Shown here: one piece after another, positions 8,708 through 17,322 of the stretch
Numbering within the stretch: position 1 is the first letter of the stretch
How the letters are laid out: each line of letters starts with the position of its first letter
Assembly (NCBI GenBank): GCA_016929305.1
Contig: JAFGJC010000428.1
Coordinates: 1 to 22,472, forward strand
Direction: 5' to 3'
Length of the DNA: 22,472 nt
Source of the DNA: a candidate division CSSED10-310 bacterium
GTDB lineage: Bacteria > CSSED10-310 > JAFGJC01
The notes under the pieces: model-generated
The model's input: the letters and a program-made list of their open reading frames with translations, nothing else
The model's database searches: none
Told to the model about the DNA's origin: nothing
Translations under genes and position numbers: made by a program

Positions 8708-11700
8708 TGCAGCAATATGAAAAACAGTGAAAAGTGCAAAACTCGCATCAAGCGAATAAGGAACTTTCTCGATTCGAGCATCCGGGAAATATTGTTTGAT
8801 CTGATCTTTTAACGCTCCAGATTCATTGTGCACGATGATTGCCATGGGATAGGAATACTTTCGCCTGGGAATGACCTCATTGGTTGCATCATGCAAATGG
8901 GGATGTCCGTTAAAAACATAGCGAAAGGAATCGGATCGTGAGTGTTCCGCCCAGACGTGGATTGTTGGGTCAGATTCGATCAGCTTTTTTGCATACTGAG
9001 CTGTTTCTGTCAACTCAGGTTGAAATCCGAATACTCCTACCAACGAATGATCCTTGGCATATTTGTTGAAATAAATATCATATTGTTGGACCAAGACAAT
9101 CATGATGACAGCAATTGCGGCAAGTGAAACAGTAATCGCACCGATATGGTAACGAGGAAACAGATTTTTGAATAATCCTCCAATAATCACCGCACCAACA
9201 ACAGCCCACAGATAAATAATGGGAATGTTTTCAGCGACACGGTTAAGATTTGCCGTATTATTGTGGACAGTCAAAATACCCTGCAGCGACACGAGGAAAA
9301 AACCAAAAATGTACAGACGGCTTTCAGGATTGTCGAATCTTCGGAGAGTAACAGCGAATCCAATGATCGCCAAGATGGAAATCAGAGGATGCAATTGAGG
9401 AAGTTGCTTATAGTTATGTCGAGGGTGCCAGTCCCCTGAGTAAGAATACATTTTCATATAATTTACGAAATTATCCATAAGAGGTTTGACGGGAAACCAT
9501 CCAGGATACTCAGTTGATAAAAGAGTTTGTTTGGAGCGTTTAAAATAATCGTTTTTATGTTCCAGAATATACATCGCCATTGGTGCGAAAATAGCTGTTG
9601 AGGTGACAATCATGAGTATGATTTTTATTAGATGACGGCGGTAAAAACTCCGATTCAATGACAACGCTTGAAATATGATATCAGCACCGATAATAACAGG
9701 TAATACTCGAGCGCCGGTATGCATGTACATGCCAACTCCAAGCAAAACACCGCATAAGATATAATGAATCCAGGATGCCTGTCGTTTAGCCTTGATATAA
9801 AAAATAAACACCAGAAATGTCAGGAGTATTGTTTCATCGATTGTAGCCATCGCAACTCGATTAATTGAAAACAACCAGCGCGATATCGCAACCAGGCACA
9901 TGCCGAAAAGACTCCACCATCGGCTAAAATAAAGACGGAAGAAAATATAGGCGACAGCAACCGTTACCACTCCAATAGCAGCAAAATAGGTGCGAAGAGC
10001 AAGAATGGAAGAGCCAAAAAGTTCAAACCAACCGGCAACAAGATAAGATGCCAGTGATCCTGCATTTATTCTCAGATCATATATCGGTGGAAAATGCCCG
10101 ATGAGGATATTTTTTGCAACAATTCCTGTCTGTGCTTCATCCCACCATAAACCGGGTGGAATCAAATTCACTCTATGAAATCTCAAAAAAACTCCAATAA
10201 ATAATACCACAAAATAAATTAACAGAATTATGGGAATATCCTTGGAGTGATCAGTTTGGTCACTGAATCTTATTCCTTTGCATTTATTGTTCGCTACCAG
10301 CAATATCAGCAGGATTCCCATAATAATAAATACCGTTCCCATTGTCGGATCCGGCCGTTGCTTCCCGGTAAGGTAATATTGTCCCAATGCGACAGAAACC
10401 AGAGTCGTCAGTGTCAGAATGTAGCTAATAATATTGTTTTTGCTGATCCGGGATAAAAACCGAGCCCAATATCGCCTGATTTGCGGAAAACTTAGTGCAA
10501 TAACTAGCAGCAGAAATCCCAAACGCATTAGAAACGGCATCTGATAGAACCATTGAAAACCATATCGATGATCAGGATTCATCCATCGAGTCTGTATGAG
10601 AAATACCGAAAAAAACGTTCCCAAAGATAGAGGTAATGCTAAACGGTTATCGAGTTTTTTTCGTGGTGTTATCAAGATCCATATTAACAGAAATGCAACT
10701 ATGATGATCAGGATCAGAAGGATCATACGATATCGATGTTGAAAGCGAATGTCTGCAGCAATTTGCTGCCCATCGGGTTCATTGGAATAAATGTTCCATT
10801 GGGATACGGATCTAAAACTCTTTGTGCCTGGTGGAGACCAAAGAAGCTGAATAAATGCCGGTAAATACCGATTGTACATTTCGATTTCGATGGAGTGAAT
10901 ACCGCGCGTCAAATCTAGTGAATCAGTTTCAACATCACGTGGATTAATATTCCAGGCATCGATGAGTATTTTATTATCAATGATAAGCTTTGCGCCGTTA
11001 TCTGCCTGAATGCTGAACCCATAAATACCTGGATCATCAATCCTGAGAAAACCCGAGAACTTTGCACTGAAAATACTTCGATTGAATATCCGGGATGATA
11101 TGGAATGAAATCTGGCATTAGCACCATTAAAGTGAGTTTTGGGTTCACTAAAATTGATTTGATTATAGATAGTGGCATCGAAACCATATTCCACCGGCGA
11201 TGCTAAAGGATAATAGTAGTACACAATGAAAATACTCGCCAGTGTTAACCCCAGTAAACACCCTATAACCACTGCATACAGGTTCTGTGAACCAAACGCT
11301 TTTGTTGCATGTTTAATTTTAGGATAATTTTCTCGGTAAAAGGCTGGTGAAAAAACGCGTTTCCATAATCCCAGACTTGCACCATATACTATAGCGGCAG
11401 TTAAAATAAAAACGATTTCAAAGCCGTATTCCACAATCCATTTAAAAAAGAAGTACAGTTTTTGATATTCAAGAGTGGGTGTTGTTATGAACAAATTTTC
11501 GGGAGGAATGAGATTTTTAGGTTTGTTTGGTGGAGCCCATGCCAGTTCAAGAGCAGCGTCAGCGGTTCCGTTGAAGTACTTAATAATCAGAGGATGAAAT
11601 CCCTGTTCCAGAAAAACGGTTTCAGTAGCTTCGGTTGGTGCATGGTATCCCGGATTGCCAATAACCTGCGAATTATCTAGAAACAGAAAAGAACCATCAT

Positions 11701-12337
11701 CTGATGTCAAACTCAAATAATAGTCGCCAGCTTCTTCAACATAAAGCCAGCCGGATATTTTCAGTGAAAATTGATCGCCGTTCAATAAGTCTGTGGCATT
11801 CTTTCGCATGAATACTCGTGATACCGTCGTCTGTTTTTCTAAAGGAAGTTGCCAATCGAGATTATTGTATCGCTCGACAATCAAGCCAGATTTTCCGTTA
11901 AAAACACTGGCAAGTGACTGTTTCCAATCGGATTCGAAAATCTCCGGACGGGAAGCTATCAAAGCCAGCCACAAGAATGTGTTGGCGATAAGACTATGCC
12001 GTTTGTTTTTATTGAATCCGGCAGCGACAAGCAGGAAAATAAAACTTGATACCAACCCCACTTCTCGTTGATAACAGGCATTGTTTCCAGAAAAAATGAC
12101 CAGCAGTGCACTTAATGAAACAATTGCCCATATAATGATTCTTTTAAAGTCAGTGACAACTTTTACCCAGCTACCTGTTTTTTTTAATTTTGAGTCGGTT
12201 TTACGATAAACAGGTAAATATGTCTTTGGTATCTCTTCTCTTGTCTGCTTTAACCACTGGTAAATCCAAGGAGTCCATGCAGCTACCGCAAAAAGACACG
12301 CAGCTGTCCCTATCCAGATTAAAAGTTCCGTGTCCAA
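8672..12337 (-). CDS. Large membrane protein: two PA14-like modules fused to a GT-C/PMT-type glycosyltransferase
   Basis: 1221 residues. Hydrophobic segments occur near 5-21, 67-82, 93-107 and 116-129. A PA14-like beta module covers about 145-285 (TSDDGSFLFLDNSQVI at 211-226, ELAWAPP at 264-270). Membrane segments near 300-323 and 353-373 come next, then a second PA14-like module at about 383-515 (ADNGAKLIIDNKILIDAWN at 445-463, LLWSPPG at 498-504). The remainder has many membrane helices (from about 537) and resembles GT39/ArnT-type lipid-phosphosugar glycosyltransferases, with the loop motif LWWDEAQTG at 730-738 giving the Asp-Glu pair typical of GT-C enzymes. A soluble tail follows about 1090. 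Sugar transfer on the outer face of the membrane is inferred. The start is TTG at 12335-12337, with AGGGA about 9 bases upstream and no better start nearby. The 3' end overlaps aroB by 36 bases. Confidence 0.85.
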   Translation of the reverse strand: MDTELLIWIGTAACLFAVAAWTPWIYQWLKQTREEIPKTYLPVYRKTDSKLKKTGSWVKVVTDFKRIIIWAIVSLSALLVIFSGNNACYQREVGLVSSFIFLLVAAGFNKNKRHSLIANTFLWLALIASRPEIFESDWKQSLASVFNGKSGLIVERYNNLDWQLPLEKQTTVSRVFMRKNATDLLNGDQFSLKISGWLYVEEAGDYYLSLTSDDGSFLFLDNSQVIGNPGYHAPTEATETVFLEQGFHPLIIKYFNGTADAALELAWAPPNKPKNLIPPENLFITTPTLEYQKLYFFFKWIVEYGFEIVFILTAAIVYGASLGLWKRVFSPAFYRENYPKIKHATKAFGSQNLYAVVIGCLLGLTLASIFIVYYYYPLASPVEYGFDATIYNQINFSEPKTHFNGANARFHSISSRIFNRSIFSAKFSGFLRIDDPGIYGFSIQADNGAKLIIDNKILIDAWNINPRDVETDSLDLTRGIHSIEIEMYNRYLPAFIQLLWSPPGTKSFRSVSQWNIYSNEPDGQQIAADIRFQHRYRMILLILIIIVAFLLIWILITPRKKLDNRLALPLSLGTFFSVFLIQTRWMNPDHRYGFQWFYQMPFLMRLGFLLLVIALSFPQIRRYWARFLSRISKNNIISYILTLTTLVSVALGQYYLTGKQRPDPTMGTVFIIMGILLILLVANNKCKGIRFSDQTDHSKDIPIILLIYFVVLFIGVFLRFHRVNLIPPGLWWDEAQTGIVAKNILIGHFPPIYDLRINAGSLASYLVAGWFELFGSSILALRTYFAAIGVVTVAVAYIFFRLYFSRWWSLFGMCLVAISRWLFSINRVAMATIDETILLTFLVFIFYIKAKRQASWIHYILCGVLLGVGMYMHTGARVLPVIIGADIIFQALSLNRSFYRRHLIKIILMIVTSTAIFAPMAMYILEHKNDYFKRSKQTLLSTEYPGWFPVKPLMDNFVNYMKMYSYSGDWHPRHNYKQLPQLHPLISILAIIGFAVTLRRFDNPESRLYIFGFFLVSLQGILTVHNNTANLNRVAENIPIIYLWAVVGAVIIGGLFKNLFPRYHIGAITVSLAAIAVIMIVLVQQYDIYFNKYAKDHSLVGVFGFQPELTETAQYAKKLIESDPTIHVWAEHSRSDSFRYVFNGHPHLHDATNEVIPRRKYSYPMAIIVHNESGALKDQIKQYFPDARIEKVPYSLDASFALFTVFHIAASSADTAQPTSY

Positions 12338-12412
12338 ATACTCAATTCCCTAATCTTAAGAAATTCACATCTGTATTCCTGTTCATCAGTTTGAATTGCT
12401 TAGTTTAGTTTC

Positions 12413-12439
12413 CTGGTGACGAGGTGTCAATTTCACCAG
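12413..12439. repeat. Perfect inverted repeat in the divergent intergenic region
   Basis: CTGGTGA at 12413-12419 and TCACCAG at 12433-12439, 13-base spacer. It lies 76 bases upstream of the glycosyltransferase TTG start. It could be an operator or the 5' part of a structured RNA. Confidence 0.4.
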
Positions 12440-12501
12440 CAGATTTCTTGATGATAAATTTTTCGAACTTTTCATCAGATTAAGGCGTATGAATGAATAG
12501 A

Positions 12502-12521
12502 ACGATCTTACCCCGGATCGT
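12502..12521. repeat. Small hairpin in the same intergenic region
   Basis: ACGATC at 12502-12507 and GATCGT at 12516-12521 are perfect complements around the 8-base loop TTACCCCG. It precedes the terminator hairpin by 31 bases, so together they could be the body and end of a short transcript. Confidence 0.35.
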
Positions 12522-12552
12522 AAAGCAAAAACCTCCTTGTTCCCCTTTTACT

Positions 12553-12585
12553 AAACCCCCTTCATCCTCTGAAGGGGGTTTTTTT
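12553..12585 (+). terminator. Strong rho-independent terminator upstream of the ATP-grasp gene
   Basis: A 12-base-pair perfect stem (AAACCCCCTTCA at 12553-12564 and its complement at 12570-12581), loop TCCTC, and a T run to 12585. The T run favours the plus strand. Both flanking genes point away from this region, so no recognised gene ends here. It must therefore terminate a small RNA or act as a leader attenuator for the gene starting at 12673. It may also be one copy of a dispersed GC-rich hairpin repeat. Confidence 0.75.
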
Positions 12586-12672
12586 CTTAACTGCGTTTTT
12601 GGGTTTACAAAATCGCTTGAATATGCTCTTTTATTGAATCGTTCTGAGAAAAGTTCCAGAAAGGAGACTTTT

Positions 12673-14022
12673 ATGATTGACATAGAGCATCTCAATAAAA
12701 TCAAAGGTGACTTCAGAGACCTGGTTGAAAATGCCCAAAATCCGGATGCAAAACAGCAGATGGAGGAGCTGAAGCGTTTACTACTTGAAAATAATTTCAC
12801 AATGTCGGGGAAACCCTTTCCAACATTTCTTAAACCGTGTTTTGTCGAGGAAAGACTGCATCAGGAAATCGTTAAAATAACCGACATCATCATGAATTGC
12901 ATAGAAAAAGTCAGCGATTTGTTTTTCTCGGATCCTGCCATTGAACATTACTTTGAGATGGAGCCTTTGGACCGGGAGCTCGCTAAAATTGATCCGCGCT
13001 ACCCGAGGAGAGTCATTAACGGTCGGCTGGATGCTTTTTTAAGTGAAGAAGGGTTAAAATTCCTTGAGTTCAATTGTGACAGTCCATGCGGAATGGGATG
13101 GCATGATGAATTAATAAAGTTTTTAGCGAAAATTCCCATTATTGAAACTTTTTTTAAAACTCACCCCGCCAGATACGAAGCACTGTTACCGAATTTTGCC
13201 AAAATGATTCGAAATAAGAACGAACAGTTCGGCGGACCGAAACAATTTACCGTCGCTGTCGTTACCGATTGGGAATCAACGGTACGGTACGATCTGGAAC
13301 TTGTCGCAGCATATCTGGATAGTCAACCGGATATGACATCATTCTTCTGGGATCCGCGAGAAGCTGAATATGATGGAAAAACATTATACATGAATGGCAA
13401 ACCAATTCATGTTGTTTTCAGAGATGATATTCGGGATTTCACTAAAGAAATGGAACGTTCAAAACCTGTTTTAGATGCATTCCGTAACGGGAATGTTTGT
13501 TTTATAAATCCTTTTTCCTCTCGATTGGGTGGATTAAAATGTGTTTTATGGTTCATGACAGATGAAAAATCACAGAATCTGTTCACGGCGGAAGAATTGA
13601 AAGTAATTCATGCCACAATACCCTGGACCCGCTTCATGAAGGAAACTAAAACACTCTACAACAATTCAACCATAGATTTGTTTCCATTTGTAAGATCAAA
13701 TAAATCCCTATTTGTTCTTAAACCCAATGCTGGATATGGAGGATTTGGCGTAACAATTGGTTCTGAAGTTGATCAAAAAATATGGGATACCGTTCTTGAT
13801 CAGATTGCTCAAGGTGAAAGCTGGGTTGTACAGGAACAGGTCAAAATCCCAAATGATGATTATCCTTCTTTCGACCCGGATCTGAATTGGAAAACGAAAA
13901 ATGTCAATATCAATTTCTTTGCTTTTGATGGTCAATTCGGTGGCGGTATGGTACGTGTTTCGGACTCAAAAATAATTAATGTCCACCAGGGTGGGGGACT
14001 TGTTCCAATTTGTTATATATAG
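12673..14022 (+). CDS. ATP-grasp ligase-like protein (glutathionylspermidine-synthase-like / circularly permuted ATP-grasp)
   Basis: 449 residues, soluble. The glycine-rich nucleotide loop is LKPNAGYGGFGVTIGS at 349-364, and the hinge strand WVVQEQV is at 384-390. NVNINFFAFDGQFGGGMVRVS at about 410-430 and NVHQGGGLVPI at 436-446 look like the metal- and phosphate-binding end of ATP-grasp enzymes. The N-terminal LEFNCDSPCGMGWHDEL at 131-147 and the region FFWDPREAEYDGKTLYMNG at 224-242 resemble uncharacterised glutathionylspermidine-synthase-like and type 2 circularly permuted ATP-grasp proteins. It probably forms an amide or peptide-type bond through an acyl phosphate; the substrate is unknown. 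AAGGAG at 12661-12666 is 6 bases before this ATG. The frame is open upstream to 12493, but that stretch contains the terminator hairpin and no better start. It stands alone, converging on the secreted-protein gene 26 bases away. Confidence 0.8.
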   Translation: MIDIEHLNKIKGDFRDLVENAQNPDAKQQMEELKRLLLENNFTMSGKPFPTFLKPCFVEERLHQEIVKITDIIMNCIEKVSDLFFSDPAIEHYFEMEPLDRELAKIDPRYPRRVINGRLDAFLSEEGLKFLEFNCDSPCGMGWHDELIKFLAKIPIIETFFKTHPARYEALLPNFAKMIRNKNEQFGGPKQFTVAVVTDWESTVRYDLELVAAYLDSQPDMTSFFWDPREAEYDGKTLYMNGKPIHVVFRDDIRDFTKEMERSKPVLDAFRNGNVCFINPFSSRLGGLKCVLWFMTDEKSQNLFTAEELKVIHATIPWTRFMKETKTLYNNSTIDLFPFVRSNKSLFVLKPNAGYGGFGVTIGSEVDQKIWDTVLDQIAQGESWVVQEQVKIPNDDYPSFDPDLNWKTKNVNINFFAFDGQFGGGMVRVSDSKIINVHQGGGLVPICYI

Positions 14023-14048
14023 ATTTGCCGGAATAGAGCAGATTTCCA

Positions 14049-14600
14049 TTAGGGATGAATCGTGAGATAAGGCCAGATATCTGAAAAATTGCCATTCTGA
14101 TCTCTCGCTCGAAGCTCTAACAGATATTCCCCTGATGGCAGAACACTTGGGTCGATTTCCATTGTAAATCCCCAAAGTTCATCACCAGCACCAAAATCAC
14201 CATGAAGACCATCATCATAAAGATATGCTCCTGTTGGTGAGCCTTCCCAATAAATCTCGACGTATTCAACAGGAGTCGACGAGCCGGTAACATAAGCCAG
14301 CATAGTGAGGATACCACCTTCCGGATAAGAAATGTCGGAGTCCATATAACCGGCCATCATGATAAACGGACCATCAAAATTTCCATTTGCGTTTCGTGTA
14401 GGTTCGACAGCTTTGAGCATTTCTATCATCCACGAAGATTCAGGCAACGCATCAAAAGCATTATATTTCCAGATTTCATCTTCATGGTTGGAGTATGTTG
14501 TCTCCATTGAGTAAACAGAGTTCATGTTATTATCCTGAATGATTTCCGCTTGGCAGAATGCGACAGGAAACAACAGCATCACACTCAACAGTATCTTCAT
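14049..14600 (-). CDS. Small secreted protein with beta-sandwich-like C-terminus
   Basis: 183 residues. The N-terminus MKILLSVMLLFPVAFCQAE is a classic Sec signal peptide, probably cut near residues 16-18. VAFC is a poor lipobox because Phe precedes Cys, so I do not call it a lipoprotein. The mature part has no membrane segment. Residues about 75-183 contain YLYDDGLHGDFGAGDELWG at 126-144, close to the DDGxxGDxxAGDGVY motif of extracellular Ig-like or choice-of-anchor X-type modules, where the acidic residues may bind calcium (inferred). The ATG at 14600 follows GAGG by about 6 bases; an upstream TTG at 14624 would spoil the signal peptide. It has its own strong promoter and lies downstream of khpA. 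Function is unknown beyond export. Confidence 0.75.
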   Translation of the reverse strand: MKILLSVMLLFPVAFCQAEIIQDNNMNSVYSMETTYSNHEDEIWKYNAFDALPESSWMIEMLKAVEPTRNANGNFDGPFIMMAGYMDSDISYPEGGILTMLAYVTGSSTPVEYVEIYWEGSPTGAYLYDDGLHGDFGAGDELWGFTMEIDPSVLPSGEYLLELRARDQNGNFSDIWPYLTIHP

Positions 14601-14653
14601 TGGCAACCTCGCAATCCAAAACAATTACGGTTTACCCGCATACTCCCATAAAA

Positions 14654-14682
14654 ATTCTACCTGGAACTTATAGGATTGTCAA
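14654..14682 (-). promoter_or_regulatory. Strong sigma70-type promoter for the secreted-protein gene
   Basis: On the minus strand: TTGACA (14677-14682), 17-base spacer, TAGAAT (14654-14659). The -35 is perfect and the -10 matches five of six. It lies 54 bases upstream of the ATG at 14600, giving this gene a transcript separate from khpA. Confidence 0.65.
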
Positions 14683-14716
14683 AGCGATCAACGACCATTC
14701 ACATTAATTGGATTGT

Positions 14717-14962
14717 CTAAACCTCATCTTCTAAGTTTATGATCTCGAACTCCATTCTTCTGTTTGCCCGCATTCCGGCAGCGTTAAGAATTGTGCGGAT
14801 CGCTTTCGCTGTTCTCCCTTGACGTCCGATCACTTTACCCATATCTGAAGGCGCAACCCTGAGTTCGATAATAGTTGTCGTTTCTCCAGAAATTTCATTG
14901 ACTTGAACATCACTCGGATTATCCACGATTGATTTGATGATTGATTCGACAAGATTCTTCAT
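14717..14962 (-). CDS. khpA: KH-domain RNA-binding protein KhpA (YlqC-like)
   Basis: 81 residues, the full length of KhpA. It is a single KH domain whose GxxG loop is in KVIGRQGRTAKAIRTIL at 43-59. The family binds RNA, often as a heterodimer with KhpB/Jag, and affects envelope growth and post-transcriptional control. The usual rpsP-khpA-rimM neighbourhood is absent; the gene follows a TPR-like protein gene after a 100-base gap and precedes the secreted-protein gene. The ATG follows AGGAA by about 7 bases. Confidence 0.92.
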   Translation of the reverse strand: MKNLVESIIKSIVDNPSDVQVNEISGETTTIIELRVAPSDMGKVIGRQGRTAKAIRTILNAAGMRANRRMEFEIINLEDEV

Positions 14963-15028
14963 TTCCTGTTCCTACCTCTCTTAATCTGTTTCATATACTT
15001 GAGGGGTTCGTGACTTCACAATTATGTT

Positions 15029-15043
15029 ATATGTTTCACATAT
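15029..15043. repeat. Inverted repeat upstream of khpA
   Basis: ATATGT-TTC-ACATAT has 6-base arms and a 3-base centre. It lies in the 100-base gap between the TPR-like gene and khpA, where a khpA promoter could be. It is short and AT-rich, so it may be chance. Confidence 0.25.
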
Positions 15044-15062
15044 CAAAGGTTTGCAATGATGG

Positions 15063-16037
15063 TCAAGATGGATTTTTTTCGTCATATTCTTTAAGAAGTT
15101 CTCTTGTGTTCTCGGCTATTTTTGATTCTGAATCTATGGACATGAGGAGTCTAACATAATTGTCAGCATTTCCCAAATCACCTTCTGAAATAGCTTTACT
15201 TATTTTTTGATAGAGATCCTTTTGAAGATTTTGGTTCTCTAAACCGACAGTTGCTTTGCGCCGAATCACGTCAGCATCAATGTGCAAGCTGCTGCCCGAC
15301 GGGAAATCAGTAAGGATTTCTATGGCCTGTTGATAATCTCTGTTAAACAAAGCTCGTTGTGCATTTCTGAGTATAGAATCCGCAGTCAGATCCTGTTTTC
15401 GTTTTTTTATAACCTGTTTCGCTTTAGCAATCCATTCTTTACTTTCATTGTTTGAGGGATCGAGATCCGCGATCTTTTCCCAATTTGAGATTGCTTCGTC
15501 AAACTTTTCCTCCTGATACTTCCGCTTTCCGGATTCCATCAACTGGAACATGAGCCTTCGCTTTGCGATCATTTCGCTGATTTCTTTTAAAAGTTGACGC
15601 GCACCTTCATGTTCCGGTGCCAATAACAATACTTCCTTGCATTTTTCCTTAGCCGTCTGGAAATCCCCTTTCATCTGGGCATCATACACTTTTTGCAGAT
15701 TGTCATTTATCTGATCTCGCAAATCTTTGTAGCGTCGTGCATCCTGAAAACCAGCTCGTGCCTGTTCGTGATCTGGAATGATACGGAGAATTTCGGAGAA
15801 ACTTGACAGAGCGAGATCGGGGTCATCGTGCTCTAGAGCTTTTTGAGCGGTCCTGTACAACAACTCAATATTATCAATGTTTGTTCTGACTTGCTCGATC
15901 TTAGTTTTAAGTAAATGAATAGTCTCAGCATCCGTTTCCATGCTGGAAGCGATTTTCGCAATCAGACTCGCAGCAGTATCCAAGTCACCGGAAATCAAAG
16001 CCTTTTCTATAGAATCAAAGAGGTTGGATTCAGACAT
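15063..16037 (-). CDS. Cytoplasmic TPR-like helical repeat protein
   Basis: 324 residues, strongly helical, charged and without a signal peptide or membrane segment. TPR-like helix pairs are visible: LYRTAQKALEHDDPDLALSS near 60-79 followed by a PDHEQAR turn; AQMKGDFQTAKEKCKEVLLL near 119-138 followed by APEHEGAR; YQEEKFDEAISNWEKIADL near 174-192 followed by DPSNNESK; and ALFNRDYQQAIEILTDF near 229-245. The last 60 residues (KISKAISEGDLGNADNYVRLL) give one more degenerate copy. It is probably a protein-interaction scaffold; partners are unknown. It starts 43 bases after fabF on the same strand, probably on the same transcript. The ribosome site before the ATG is weak, which fits coupling to upstream translation. 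Confidence 0.8.
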   Translation of the reverse strand: MSESNLFDSIEKALISGDLDTAASLIAKIASSMETDAETIHLLKTKIEQVRTNIDNIELLYRTAQKALEHDDPDLALSSFSEILRIIPDHEQARAGFQDARRYKDLRDQINDNLQKVYDAQMKGDFQTAKEKCKEVLLLAPEHEGARQLLKEISEMIAKRRLMFQLMESGKRKYQEEKFDEAISNWEKIADLDPSNNESKEWIAKAKQVIKKRKQDLTADSILRNAQRALFNRDYQQAIEILTDFPSGSSLHIDADVIRRKATVGLENQNLQKDLYQKISKAISEGDLGNADNYVRLLMSIDSESKIAENTRELLKEYDEKNPS

Positions 16038-16080
16038 GATAACTCATGAGTAATTGGACTGTTGAACATTCATCATAATG

Positions 16081-17322
16081 TTAGGAGTTATATTTTTGCA
16101 GAACAAGAGTGGCATTAGTACCCCCAAACCCAAACGAATTGGAAATAGCTGTGTGAATATCCAGAATTCGATTGCCTTCGGGAACGTAATCGAGATCGCA
16201 TTCAGGGTCAGGATATTGATAGTTCGCAGTCTTATGTATTTTCCCCTCAAGAATTGATTTGCACACAACAGCACACTCCAGAGCGCCTGCAGCGCCAAGC
16301 AGGTGTCCAACCATTGATTTTGTTGAGTTTATCGGAATTTTATACGCTTTTTCTTTAAAAATGGTTTTTATGGCCTCTGTTTCATATTTATCATTCAATG
16401 ACGTTGAAGTGCCGTGCGCATTGATATAATCAATATCAGAATAAGATACTTCAGCTTTTGAAAGCGCGATTTGCATACACCGTGCAGCACCTTCGCCTTG
16501 TGGTGCAGGATGGGAAAGGTGATAAGCATCCCCCGACATTCCATAGCCGATCAGACGGGAATATATTTTTGCGCCTCTGTTGACAGCATGTTCTTCGGAT
16601 TCCAGAATAACTATACCTGCACCTTCGGACATCACAAAACCATCTCGTTCCTTATCGAAAGGCCGCGATGAATGCTCCGGATCGTCGTTTCGAGTTGACA
16701 ATGCACGCATGGAACAAAAACCGGCAACCGCCAGTGGCATAATGGGAGCTTCGGAACCGCCTGCGATCATTACATCAGCATCCCCCCGTTTTATAATTTC
16801 ATAAGCATCGCCTATGGAATGCGTACCTGTAGCACATGCTGTACAAACAGATGAATTGGGACCTTTCGCGCCAAATCTCATGGACACATGACCTGACGCG
16901 AGATTTGCAATGGCATTGGGAATGAAAAATGGTGATATGCGTCGAGGTCCTTTCTCCGCTAAAACCATTTGCTGTGCGCACACTTCAGAAATACCACCAA
17001 TTCCGGAGCCAATAAAAACTCCCATTCGATTGCCATCGATTCTGCTGATGTCGATTCCCGCATCCCGAACTGCCAAATCTGAAGCGGCGATCGCATATTG
17101 AATAAATAGTTCTGTTTTTCTTATTTCCTTGCGATCCATAAATTGCTCTGGATCAAAATCCGTTATTTCTCCTGCTATCTGCGATGACATCTCGGATGGA
17201 TCAAATTTTTCGATTCTTTTGATACCTACCTTCCCCTGCAGCAGACTATTCCAAAACGCGTCTATTCCTTTTCCGATACTCGATATTACTCCCAGCCCTG
17301 TTACAACAACTTTACGTTTCAC
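16081..17322 (-). CDS. fabF: 3-Oxoacyl-[acyl-carrier-protein] synthase II (KAS II)
   Basis: Condenses acyl-ACP with malonyl-ACP in fatty-acid elongation. With the GTG at 17320-17322 as start the product has 413 residues, and the catalytic triad falls at Cys163 (in CTACATG), His303 (in NAHGTSTSLND) and His340 (in SMVGHLLGAAG), the same numbers as Escherichia coli FabF. Lys335 and the C-terminal SFGFGGTNA are also present. GGAGG sits about 7 bases before this GTG. An in-frame TTG 15 bases upstream lies within that ribosome site and is rejected. No acpP or fabG is adjacent. A good promoter lies at 17396-17423. The TPR-like gene follows after 43 bases. Confidence 0.95.
   Translation of the reverse strand: MKRKVVVTGLGVISSIGKGIDAFWNSLLQGKVGIKRIEKFDPSEMSSQIAGEITDFDPEQFMDRKEIRKTELFIQYAIAASDLAVRDAGIDISRIDGNRMGVFIGSGIGGISEVCAQQMVLAEKGPRRISPFFIPNAIANLASGHVSMRFGAKGPNSSVCTACATGTHSIGDAYEIIKRGDADVMIAGGSEAPIMPLAVAGFCSMRALSTRNDDPEHSSRPFDKERDGFVMSEGAGIVILESEEHAVNRGAKIYSRLIGYGMSGDAYHLSHPAPQGEGAARCMQIALSKAEVSYSDIDYINAHGTSTSLNDKYETEAIKTIFKEKAYKIPINSTKSMVGHLLGAAGALECAVVCKSILEGKIHKTANYQYPDPECDLDYVPEGNRILDIHTAISNSFGFGGTNATLVLQKYNS

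Noticed and set aside
12493..12672. In-frame upstream extension of the ATP-grasp gene by 60 codons
   Set aside because: It would translate across the 12-base-pair terminator hairpin, has no ribosome site, and the ATG at 12673 has AAGGAG at ideal spacing.
14540..14600. Lipobox at VAFC in the secreted protein
   Set aside because: Phe directly before Cys does not fit the lipobox; a signal peptidase I site near QAE is more likely.
14601..14624. TTG start eight codons upstream of the secreted protein
   Set aside because: The ATG at 14600 has GAGG at proper spacing and gives a normal signal peptide.
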